DNA of 32,094 nucleotides. Source: Pseudonocardia sp. GTDB lineage: Bacteria; Actinomycetota; Actinomycetes; Mycobacteriales; Pseudonocardiaceae. Below the pieces are notes generated by a model. The model made no database searches. It saw nothing but the letters and a program-made list of their open reading frames with translations, and was not told where the DNA came from. Where the stretch lies: assembly GCF_025965585.1 (NCBI RefSeq), contig NZ_JAOPWR010000511.1, positions 1 through 32,094 of the forward strand, in the 5' to 3' direction. Numbering within the stretch: position 1 is the first letter of the stretch; each line of letters starts with the position of its first letter. The position numbers and the translations under genes were made by a program. Below, in pieces: positions 15,786 to 22,682 of the stretch.

Positions 15786-17042
15786 TCAGTCCGCCGCGGG
15801 GAAGGGCGGGCGGTCGTCGAGGCGGAGCGAGAGCTTCCCGGCCGCCCGCCACGCCCGCGCGGTGACGTCGCGGTCCTCGTCGGTCACGAGATTGCCCATC
15901 ACCCGCAGGGCCACCGTCATCAGGGCGGTGGAGCGCATCCCCACAGGCCCGGCCAGCGGCAGCAGCTTCGGCAGGGTGAGCAGCCCCGCGAGGCGGCGGG
16001 CGATGGAGAACGCCTGGCCGTAGTGGTGGCGCAGGGTGGCGGGCCAGCCCGTGCCCAGATGGCGCTCCTGCACCATCAGCTCGGCCACCAGCCGCCCGGT
16101 CTCCAGGCCGTAGTCGATGCCTTCGCCGTTGAGCGGGTTGACGCAGCCCGCGGCGTCGCCGATCAGGGCCCAGTTCGCCCCGGCCACGTTCGACACGGCC
16201 CCGCCCATCGGCAGCAGCGCCGACGACGGCGCGCGCACCGGCCCGTCGAGCTGCCAGTCGTCACGCCGGGCGTCGGCGTAGTGCTCGATGAGGCTGCGCA
16301 GCCGGATCTGGGCGGGTCGCCTGGCGGTGGCGAGCGTGCCCACCCCGATGTTGACCTCACCGTCCGACAGCGGGAAGACCCACCCATAGCCGGCGAGCAC
16401 CTCGTCGTCCTCACCCCGCAGCTCCAGGTGCGAGGAGATCCACTCGTCGTCGCTGCGAGCGCTGCGGATGTAGCCGCGCGCGGCCACGCCGAACGCCGTG
16501 TCGCGGTGCCACTCCCGGCCCAGCACGCGGCCCAGCGTCGACTTCGCCCCGTCGGCCACCACGAGCCGCCTGCACGCGACGGTGTGCCCGTCGTCGAACA
16601 CCACCCCGGTGACGCGCCCGCCGCTGCGCTCGACGTCGACGGCACGCGCCCCTTCGTACGGCACGGCGCCGTCCTTGAGCGCCACCTCGCGGATGCGGGC
16701 GTCGAGCTCGAGGCGGGGGACGGCACTGCCGTGGCCGGGCAGCGAGCCGCCGGGCCAGGGGAGCAGCAGCTCCTGGCCGAACCCGGCGGCGCGCAGGCCG
16801 CGGTTGGTGCCGTGGCCGTCCACCCACTCGCCGAGGCCCAGCTTCTGCAGCTCTGCGATCGCCCGGGGGGTGAGCCCGTCGCCGCAGGCCTTGTCACGGG
16901 GGAACACGGCGGCGTCGGCGAGCACGACGTCCAGCCCGGCGCGGGCGGTCCACGCGGCTGCCGCCGACCCGGCAGGTCCGGCTCCCACGACGAGGACGTC
17001 GGTGCTGCTCGGCGGTGCGGGGAGCGTGGCGTCGGCGGGCAT
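15786..17042 (-). CDS. menJ: FAD-dependent geranylgeranyl reductase-family protein, MenJ-like
   Basis: 418 aa. N-terminal FAD-binding Rossmann motif VLVVGAGPAGSAAAA (16-30), then FPRDKACGDGLTPRA (47-61), the flavin-loop cysteine signature of geranylgeranyl reductases, and the second FAD motif LIGDAAGCVNPLNGEGIDYG (293-312). Mycobacterial MenJ (Rv0561c), which saturates one isoprene unit of menaquinone, has a strikingly similar N-terminus as I recall it. The role here is thus probably hydrogenation of the beta-isoprene of menaquinone at the inner membrane face. Archaeal-type geranylgeranyl reductase or chlorophyll homologues are the alternative. The ATG has a GGAGG only one base upstream, so the true start could be slightly different. 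Confidence 0.8.
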   Translation of the reverse strand: MPADATLPAPPSSTDVLVVGAGPAGSAAAAWTARAGLDVVLADAAVFPRDKACGDGLTPRAIAELQKLGLGEWVDGHGTNRGLRAAGFGQELLLPWPGGSLPGHGSAVPRLELDARIREVALKDGAVPYEGARAVDVERSGGRVTGVVFDDGHTVACRRLVVADGAKSTLGRVLGREWHRDTAFGVAARGYIRSARSDDEWISSHLELRGEDDEVLAGYGWVFPLSDGEVNIGVGTLATARRPAQIRLRSLIEHYADARRDDWQLDGPVRAPSSALLPMGGAVSNVAGANWALIGDAAGCVNPLNGEGIDYGLETGRLVAELMVQERHLGTGWPATLRHHYGQAFSIARRLAGLLTLPKLLPLAGPVGMRSTALMTVALRVMGNLVTDEDRDVTARAWRAAGKLSLRLDDRPPFPAAD

Positions 17043-17304
17043 GCCTCCAGTATCCCGGCCCGCCGGAGGGCCCGCCCCGCGACTCCGGGCGGAGGTCTCG
17101 GCACCTGTGTCCGGAAGGGCACGAAAAGGCAACTGTGCGCGGTGTGAACGGCCCGTGTGTCGGAGGCGCCGGTGACAGCGGTGATCGGGCATCGGGCGTA
17201 GTTTCGCAGGGGGATCGATCGGGGCGGCCGCGAATTCGCCCCATCCGGTCGTCGGGAGACATATCGGGTCCGCACGGACGCGAGCTGCTGGGAGGCACCT
17301 GTAC

Positions 17305-19653
17305 ATGCGTCCGGGGATCCGTCATGGCCGGCCGTTGGCGCTGCTCCTCGGGGCCTGTGTGCTCGCGGGTGTGCTGGTGGCCGGCCTGCTGTCGCCCGCC
17401 GTGATCGGCGTGGGCCTGCTGTCGAACCAGGTGAACGGCTCGGTGGACGACGCGGCGGCGAACGTCCAGGCGTCGCAGGTCACGTCCACCGACATGCCGC
17501 TCGTCACCACGGTGCTGGACCGCAACGGCACGCCGATGGCCCAGCTGTTCGACCAGTACCGGCTACCGGTCACCTACCAGCAGATCTCCCGCACGATGGA
17601 CGCCGCGATCATCGCGATCGAGGACCGCCGGTTCTTCGAGGACGCCGGCGTCGACCCCCGCGCCGTGCTGCGCGCGGCACTCAACAACAGCTCCGGCGGC
17701 AGCACCCAGGGCGCGTCGACCATCACCCAGCAGTACGTGAAGAACTACCTCATCAACGTGGTGGACCGGCAGGACCCGTCGGCCCAGGAGCAGGACCGCG
17801 CCGACACCTTCTCGCGCAAGGTCAAGGAGGCCGAGCTCGCCCTGCAGATCGGGCAGAGCGTGCCGAAGGAGGACATCCTCACCGGATACCTCAACGTCGT
17901 GGAGTTCTCCGGAAACATCTACGGAATCGGCGCGGCCTCCCGGGCCTACTTCGGGACGACCACGGACAAGCTGACCATTCCGCAGGCCGCACTGCTGGCG
18001 GGAATGGTGAACAACCCGAACCTGTACAACCCCTTCACGCACCCCGGCCAGGCGCTGGCGCGGCGCAACACCGTGATCGACGCCATGACGCAGACGGGCT
18101 CGCTGGCTCCCGACGTCGCCGCCGCGGCCAAGGCGACCCCGCTGGGGGTGGTGCCGAACGGCCCGGTGGTGCCCGGGAGCACGTGCATGGCGGCAGCGCC
18201 CGACGCCGGCTTCTTCTGCGACTACGTCGTGCAGTACCTGGAGCAGGCGGGCTTCACCGCCGACCAGATCGACACCGGCGGATACACGATCAAGACCACC
18301 CTGGACCCGGTGGCGAGCCAGACGATCAAGGACGCGGTGGACCAGAACGTCCCCACCACGCAGGACGGCGTGGCGAACACGTTCTCCCTGATCCAGCCGG
18401 GCCACGACGGTCACCAGGTGCTCGCCATGGTGTCCAACCGCAACTTCGGCACCGACGCCGGCGCGGGGGACCGGTCCACCAACATCGTCTCCGACCCGAG
18501 CAACGTGTTCGGTGCCGGTTCGTCGTTCAAGATCTTCACGACGGCGGCGGCGCTCGAGGCGGGCACCGTCGGGTTCACCTCGCAGCTGCCGGACCCGGGC
18601 TCGGACTGCTTCACACCGCCGGTCACCAACCGGTACACGAGCTGCTACCCGGTGCAGAACGACGGCACGAGCTACCCGAACCCGATCAGTCTGCAGAACG
18701 CCCTGGCCACGTCGCCGAACGTGGCGTTCGTGGGGCTCGAGGCGAAGACCGGCATGCCGGTCGTGCTGCAGATGGCGCAGCGTCTCGGGCTGCGGCACAC
18801 GTTGGCGTCCAACGACGCGGGCGGCACGCCGGTCACCGACCCGGCCGACCCGCAGTCGCGGAACCCCCAGTACAACGAGCCGCAGTCGCAGTACTTCCGG
18901 GGCCTGCTCTCGTTCACGCTCGGCGACAGCCCGGTCAGCACGCTGGAGATGTCAAACGTCTCCGCCACCATCCTGTCCGACGGCGTGTGGTGCCCGCCCA
19001 ACCCGATCCTGTCGGTCAGCGACCGCGACGGGAAGCCTGTCCAGGTCGACCAGGATCCCTGCCAGCAGGTGGTGGCCCCGGGGCTGGCCCACACCCTTGC
19101 CGCGGGTCTGAGCCAGGACACCAGCAAGGGCACCTCGGCCGCGGCCGCGGCGAGCGCGGGCTGGCACCGTCCCGACATCGGCAAGACCGGCACCACCAAC
19201 GAGAGCGAGTCGGTGGCCTTCGTGGGCGGCGTGGACGACTACGCGGCGGCGTCGATGGTGTTCGCCGACGGATCGCACCCCCAGGAGGTCTGCCCCGGCA
19301 CCCCGGTGCACCTGGGCAACTGTGGCCACGGAGCGTTCGGTGGCACGGTGGCCGCACCGCCGTACTTCTCCGCGATGAACCAGATCCTGGGCGGGAAGCC
19401 GGACGTGCCCATCCCCGGTCCGGACCCGGCCTACCTCACCGAGGGCGACCACGGCCCGATCGTGCCGCTGGTGATCGGGCAGTCCGGCAGGGCGGCGGCG
19501 CAGGCGCTGCAGCAGGCCGGCTACCCGTCCACGGTGCAGCAGATCGGGTCGAGGTCTCCGGCGGGCACGGTGGTGGGGCAGAGCCCGCAGGGCAACGTCG
19601 CGCCCGGGGCGTCGATCACGCTCTTCACGAGCGCGGGTATGCCTCCGAACTAG
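17305..19653 (+). CDS. Bifunctional class A penicillin-binding protein with C-terminal PASTA domain
   Basis: 782 aa. A single N-terminal membrane helix (about 10-35) anchors the protein outside. Glycosyltransferase GT51 domain (about 65-270): IAIEDRRFF with catalytic E106, STITQQYVKN (138-147). Transpeptidase domain (about 325-690): SSFK with active-site S406, SPN (470-472) and KTGT (627-630). One PASTA domain (about 718-775) ends the protein. It polymerises and crosslinks peptidoglycan; PASTA domains sense muropeptides or crosslinks. The layout is that of mycobacterial PonA2 rather than PonA1. Its stop codon shares a CTAG with the stop of the small gene on the other strand. Confidence 0.93.
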   Translation: MRPGIRHGRPLALLLGACVLAGVLVAGLLSPAVIGVGLLSNQVNGSVDDAAANVQASQVTSTDMPLVTTVLDRNGTPMAQLFDQYRLPVTYQQISRTMDAAIIAIEDRRFFEDAGVDPRAVLRAALNNSSGGSTQGASTITQQYVKNYLINVVDRQDPSAQEQDRADTFSRKVKEAELALQIGQSVPKEDILTGYLNVVEFSGNIYGIGAASRAYFGTTTDKLTIPQAALLAGMVNNPNLYNPFTHPGQALARRNTVIDAMTQTGSLAPDVAAAAKATPLGVVPNGPVVPGSTCMAAAPDAGFFCDYVVQYLEQAGFTADQIDTGGYTIKTTLDPVASQTIKDAVDQNVPTTQDGVANTFSLIQPGHDGHQVLAMVSNRNFGTDAGAGDRSTNIVSDPSNVFGAGSSFKIFTTAAALEAGTVGFTSQLPDPGSDCFTPPVTNRYTSCYPVQNDGTSYPNPISLQNALATSPNVAFVGLEAKTGMPVVLQMAQRLGLRHTLASNDAGGTPVTDPADPQSRNPQYNEPQSQYFRGLLSFTLGDSPVSTLEMSNVSATILSDGVWCPPNPILSVSDRDGKPVQVDQDPCQQVVAPGLAHTLAAGLSQDTSKGTSAAAAASAGWHRPDIGKTGTTNESESVAFVGGVDDYAAASMVFADGSHPQEVCPGTPVHLGNCGHGAFGGTVAAPPYFSAMNQILGGKPDVPIPGPDPAYLTEGDHGPIVPLVIGQSGRAAAQALQQAGYPSTVQQIGSRSPAGTVVGQSPQGNVAPGASITLFTSAGMPPN

Positions 19654-19928
19654 GCGTCCTCACGGTCGCCGGTGGTCTCGCGCACCGAGTCGAGCACGTG
19701 CACCACGAGCCGGTACGCCGCCCGGGAGTCGGTGAGGGGGTCCTCGGGCAGGGCGACCAGCTCCGGGTAGGCGTTCGCCGCGTGCGGGTCGCCGTGCAGC
19801 ACGGCCACGAGCTCGGCCTGGGTGTGCAGCAGGTCGACGGTGGGTGGGTCGCCGGTGAGCGCGCCGTCGGTCCAGGTGACGTGCACGAGGCTGCCGTTGC
19901 GGGTGCCCCGGACGGTGAAGCTCGTCAT
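19650..19928 (-). CDS. Small protein of unknown function, coupled to the PaaA/C-like oxygenase
   Basis: 92 aa, starting with MTSFTVRGTRNGSLVHVTW. The N-terminal half looks like beta-strands, followed by an acidic helical half with a C-terminal 'RLVVHVLDSVRE' helix. No signal peptide, membrane helix or cysteine pair. I do not recognise a family. The ATG overlaps the stop of the 85-aa gene (ATGA), making it the third gene of a tightly coupled operon behind the di-iron protein. By context it may be a small subunit or assembly factor of that enzyme. Confidence 0.7.
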   Translation of the reverse strand: MTSFTVRGTRNGSLVHVTWTDGALTGDPPTVDLLHTQAELVAVLHGDPHAANAYPELVALPEDPLTDSRAAYRLVVHVLDSVRETTGDREDA

Positions 19929-20182
19929 CGCTGCACGCCGACCGCCTGCCAGACCTGCAGCAGCGCCTCCTCGTCCGGGAGGTCGGTCTCCCAGCCGTAG
20001 GGCTTCGCGAACGTGAACGTCTGCGGCTCGGGGTGGGTCTCGTCGCTGGTGTCGTACATGGTGATCGACACCGACCGCTCCCCGACGGCGACGAAGAAGA
20101 ACTCGCGGTAGTCCGACAGCGCCACCTCGAACATCGTCACCCGGGAGTCGGGCCGCGTGGCGGTCACCTGCCAGCCGCCCAC
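19925..20182 (-). CDS. Small protein of unknown function, second gene of the PaaA/C-like operon
   Basis: 85 aa from the GTG at 20182, whose G is also the last base of the upstream TAG (TAGTG). The sequence opens VGGWQVTATRPDSRV, has a strand-rich middle (DYREFFFVAVGERSVSITMY) and an acidic end with tryptophans. It lacks the features I would expect of PaaB (the small PA-CoA epoxygenase subunit), so it is not an obvious homologue. The one-base overlap with the oxygenase gene on one side and the 4-base overlap with the 92-aa gene on the other strongly imply stoichiometric co-translation. It may replace PaaB/PaaC-like structural roles (inference). Confidence 0.7.
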   Translation of the reverse strand: MGGWQVTATRPDSRVTMFEVALSDYREFFFVAVGERSVSITMYDTSDETHPEPQTFTFAKPYGWETDLPDEEALLQVWQAVGVQR

Positions 20183-20919
20183 TAGAGAAACCGCCGGTTG
20201 GCCCGGTCGTCCGGCACGACGATGTCCAGCGCCTCGAGCATCGGACGGGTGTCGTCGATGTACTGCTGACGCAGGTCCTCGTTGTTCTTGGTGCGCAGGC
20301 CCCAGCGGACGTAGGCGTCGGAGAAGTTCGAGTCCGAGCGGCCGAACATGTCCAGCGCTGCCGGCCACCAGATCGCGATCTTCTCGTTCGCCTCGGCGAG
20401 GCCCTCGGGCGTGGAGCAGATGCGCTTGAGGTTGCTCATGCCGAGGGTCGCGTGGAAGACCTCGTCCTTGTGTAGCCGCTCGGCTACCGAGAGGAGCGGC
20501 TCGTAGGGCACGCCCTCCCACGTCTCGCCGATGTAGCAGCCGACGCGGTCGCCGAGGCCGTTGAAGTAGGCGAGGTCGCAGAACGTGTCGATCGGCAGGT
20601 GGAACAGGTACTGCTTGATCGGTGCGTCGATCGGGCCGATGCCCAGCCCCTCCAGGATCCGCGCGGTGATCACACCGTGCTCCACCTCCTGCGCCATCAG
20701 CTTCGCGAAGGTGGTCTTGAGCCGCTCGGTGGGTGCGAGCGTCATGCACTTGTTCCAGAGATGGCTCAGCAGCGCCGTGAAGTGCGGGTTGGTCGAGTTC
20801 TCGAGGTGGTGGCTGAGCATGCGCACCAGCAGCTCGCGGAACTCCTCGGGGAGGTCCGGGTCGCCCTCGCGGTACACGCGCCTGCCAGCGTCGATCTTGT
20901 CCGGTTCGGTCACGGTCAT
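20182..20919 (-). CDS. PaaA/PaaC-family di-iron (ferritin-like) CoA-oxygenase-type protein
   Basis: 245 aa from the ATG at 20919, with GAGGAG about seven bases upstream. The all-helical sequence carries two E-x-x-H iron-binding motifs: EVEH (78-81) and EVFH (153-156), with a further candidate ligand E40 and acidic residues around D124-E132. This spacing and the text 'DTFCDLAYFNGLGDR...SVAERLHKDEVFH' fit the phenylacetate-CoA epoxygenase PaaA/PaaC family (PF05138). Because both ExxH motifs are intact it should be the catalytic PaaA type rather than the metal-free PaaC type. It would use O2 to oxidise an acyl- or aryl-CoA. No PaaB, PaaD or PaaE-like reductase gene is adjacent. The divergent operon encodes a PaaK-like ligase, a crotonase and MaoC hydratases. 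Confidence 0.82.
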   Translation of the reverse strand: MTVTEPDKIDAGRRVYREGDPDLPEEFRELLVRMLSHHLENSTNPHFTALLSHLWNKCMTLAPTERLKTTFAKLMAQEVEHGVITARILEGLGIGPIDAPIKQYLFHLPIDTFCDLAYFNGLGDRVGCYIGETWEGVPYEPLLSVAERLHKDEVFHATLGMSNLKRICSTPEGLAEANEKIAIWWPAALDMFGRSDSNFSDAYVRWGLRTKNNEDLRQQYIDDTRPMLEALDIVVPDDRANRRFL

Positions 20920-20970
20920 GGGTGTGCTCCTCACGCTCGAGGGGACGGTAGGACGGTGTGCGCCATTCAG

Positions 20971-20990
20971 TCAACCGACGAGTCGGACGA
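20971..20990. promoter_or_regulatory. Imperfect 20-base palindrome, candidate operator
   Basis: TCAACCGACGAGTCGGACGA is a palindrome with a perfect core CCGAC-GA-GTCGG (20975-20986). It lies in the 178-base gap between the divergent oxygenase and MaoC operons, next to a GATAAT on the minus strand (20991-20996) that could be the -10 box of the oxygenase operon. The TetR gene at 24304 is the natural candidate to bind it. Confidence 0.45.
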
Positions 20991-21009
20991 ATTATCCGCC
21001 GTTCGGCTC

Positions 21010-21039
21010 TTGACTCGGGAAGGGACGCTCGGAGATTCT
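21010..21039 (+). promoter_or_regulatory. Possible promoter for the MaoC/crotonase/ligase operon
   Basis: TTGACT (21010-21015) is a near-consensus -35 hexamer; 18 bases later comes GATTCT (21034-21039), a weak -10. It would start transcription about 50 bases before the first MaoC gene. Only the -35 box is convincing. Confidence 0.3.
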
Positions 21040-21097
21040 TCCGACCGAACGGACGAACGAACTTCCCCCTGTTCCCGACGTCGTGACGGAGGCCGGT

Positions 21098-21487
21098 ATG
21101 CGCGAGGACGCCAAGGGCAGCACGTTGGCGGAGGAGGATCTGACCGTCTCCGACGCCACCTTGTCCGCGCTGGGCGGAGCGCTCGGCACCGCGAGCGCGG
21201 GGGAGACCGCCACCCTGGTCCCGTGGTTCGCGGCCACGGTCGGCGGCGAGTCCACGGCGGTGGAGGGGCTCGGGCTCGACCTGTCCCGCGCGCTCCTCGC
21301 GGGCATCGGCTACGAGTGGGAACGGCCCTTCGTCCCGGGCGAGACGGTGCACGTGCGCGTCGCGGTGGAGGACGTCTTCACCAAGGGCAGCAACCAGTTC
21401 GGCGTGGTCGTCGCGGAGTTCACCGACACGGCCGGCGCGGTGGTCCAGCGCCAGTCGATCACCTTCATCGAGCGCGGAGGCAAGTGA
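21098..21487 (+). CDS. MaoC-like dehydratase subunit (FAS1-DH/N-terminal MaoC type)
   Basis: 129 aa from the ATG at 21098, with GGAGG about six bases upstream; a GTG at 21083 is possible but worse placed. It has the hot-dog fold pattern (a central helix 'LDLSRALLAGIGYEW', then strands 'PGETVHVRVAVEDVF') but lacks the D-x-x-x-x-H catalytic dyad of R-hydratases. Such non-catalytic N-terminal MaoC halves pair with a catalytic MaoC subunit, as HadA/HadB or ChsH1/ChsH2 do in mycobacteria. The stop overlaps the start of the next gene, which encodes exactly such a catalytic MaoC. A heteromeric enoyl-CoA hydratase is the likely product. Confidence 0.8.
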   Translation: MREDAKGSTLAEEDLTVSDATLSALGGALGTASAGETATLVPWFAATVGGESTAVEGLGLDLSRALLAGIGYEWERPFVPGETVHVRVAVEDVFTKGSNQFGVVVAEFTDTAGAVVQRQSITFIERGGK

Positions 21488-21888
21488 TGGAGCCGCAGGA
21501 ACCGACGCTGCAGGAATCGACGCTGCAGGAATCGACGCTGCAGGAATCGACGCGTGGCCCGCTCTCGCGGGAGCAGATCGTCCGCTTCGCCGACGCGGTG
21601 GACGACCACAACCCCGTGCACGTCGACGAGGCGTTCGCGCAGGCCGCGGGCCTGCCGTCGGTGATCGCCCACGGCCCGCTGACGGTCGCGTTGGCGCTCG
21701 ACGCCGTCGTCGAGCAGATCGGCCCGGCCCGGCTGCGCTCGGCGCAGGCCCGGCTCTCGGCGCCGGTGTTCCCCGGCGACGTGCTGAACGTCGTGCCCAC
21801 GGAGAAGGGCCCTGAGATCGTTCTCGAGGTCCGCAAGGCCGACGGCACCCCGGTCGCGACCATCGCACTGGCCGGGGACGGGATCTGA
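21487..21888 (+). CDS. MaoC-family (R)-enoyl-CoA hydratase, catalytic subunit
   Basis: 133 aa. The hydratase-2 motif is intact: FADAVDDHNPVHVDEAFA, with Asp and His of the D-H-N-P-x-H block, followed by SVIAHGPLTVALAL. This is the catalytic hot-dog family that adds water to trans-2-enoyl-CoA and, in PaaZ, opens the oxepin-CoA ring. The first ~25 residues (MEPQEPTLQESTLQEST...) are a tandem LQEST repeat outside the fold, encoded by a 15-base DNA repeat. Both ends overlap neighbouring genes by one base (TGATG), so it is translationally coupled to the other MaoC and to the crotonase. Confidence 0.88.
   Translation: MEPQEPTLQESTLQESTLQESTRGPLSREQIVRFADAVDDHNPVHVDEAFAQAAGLPSVIAHGPLTVALALDAVVEQIGPARLRSAQARLSAPVFPGDVLNVVPTEKGPEIVLEVRKADGTPVATIALAGDGI
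21493..21552 (+). repeat. In-frame 15-base tandem repeat at the 5' end of the MaoC gene
   Basis: Four consecutive 15-base units: a degenerate ccgcaggaaccgacg (21493-21507), then three identical copies of ctgcaggaatcgacg (21508-21522, 21523-21537, 21538-21552). Each unit encodes LQEST (the first PQEPT). Unit length is a multiple of three, so gain or loss of copies keeps the frame. Confidence 0.97.
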
Positions 21889-22679
21889 TGGGCTACGAGC
21901 ACCTGACCGTCGAGGAGCGGGAGGGCGGCGTCCGGATCCTGACGCTGAACCGCCCGGAGCGGCTCAACGCGTGGAACGCCCGCATGCGCCAGGAGATGCG
22001 GGAGGCCGTCGAGGAGGCCGCCTTCGACCCGGACCTGCGGGTCCTGGTGATCACCGGCGCCGGCAAGGCGTTCTCGGCGGGCGAGGACGTCGGCGGCATG
22101 GGCGACCTCACCGCGCTCGGCACGCGCGGCTTCCGGGCGCACGCGCGCGGCATCCACGCGGTGTTCGACACGGTCGAGGCCATGGAGGTACCCGTCATCG
22201 CGGCGATCGAGGGGGTCGCCGCGGGCGGCGGGTTCGAGCTGGCGCTGTCGTGCGACTTCCGGGTGGCGGGGGAGAGCGCGCGGTTCGTCATGCCCGAGGC
22301 GAAGGTGGGCCTGATCCCCGGCTCGGGCGGCTGCTCGCGGCTCGTGCGCCACGTCGGCCTGGGCCGGGCGAAGGAGCTCGTCATGCTCGGCGGCTCGTTG
22401 AAGGCGCCCCGGGCCGTCGAGCTCGGGCTGGCCACCGAGGTCGTGCCCGACGGTGGCGCGGTGCAGGCGGCCGTCGCGATGGCCGCGCGGCTGGCGAAGC
22501 TCGCCCCGCTCGCGCTGGGCATGGCCAAGCTCGTGCTCAACACCTGCACCGACGTCGACGCCGAGACCGGACGCAGGCTGGAGCGGCTCGGCCAGAGCGT
22601 GCTCAAGACCACCGACGACCACCGCGAGGGCGCCACCGCGTTCCTCGAGAAGCGCCCCCCGAGCTGGCAGGGACGGTAG
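21888..22679 (+). CDS. Crotonase-family enoyl-CoA hydratase/isomerase (PaaG/PaaF-like)
   Basis: 263 aa. The oxyanion-hole segments are clear: KAFSAGEDV (60-68) and GVAAGGGFELALSCDFRVA (109-127). The two acidic positions of true hydratases are both present: E117 in GGFE and E137 in MPEAKVGLIPGSGG. So it can be a hydratase; an isomerase role, as in PaaG (epoxide-CoA to oxepin-CoA), is possible by context. The ATG overlaps the MaoC stop (TGATG). Length is typical of the family. It probably processes the CoA thioester produced by the downstream ligase and the divergent di-iron protein. Confidence 0.9.
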   Translation: MGYEHLTVEEREGGVRILTLNRPERLNAWNARMRQEMREAVEEAAFDPDLRVLVITGAGKAFSAGEDVGGMGDLTALGTRGFRAHARGIHAVFDTVEAMEVPVIAAIEGVAAGGGFELALSCDFRVAGESARFVMPEAKVGLIPGSGGCSRLVRHVGLGRAKELVMLGGSLKAPRAVELGLATEVVPDGGAVQAAVAMAARLAKLAPLALGMAKLVLNTCTDVDAETGRRLERLGQSVLKTTDDHREGATAFLEKRPPSWQGR

Positions 22680-22682
22680 GAC

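Noticed and set aside
21508-21552. Reading the 15-base repeats as a small CRISPR-like or mobile repeat
   Set aside because: The units are directly adjacent, without spacers, and encode the N-terminus of a MaoC protein in frame; simple tandem duplication explains them.
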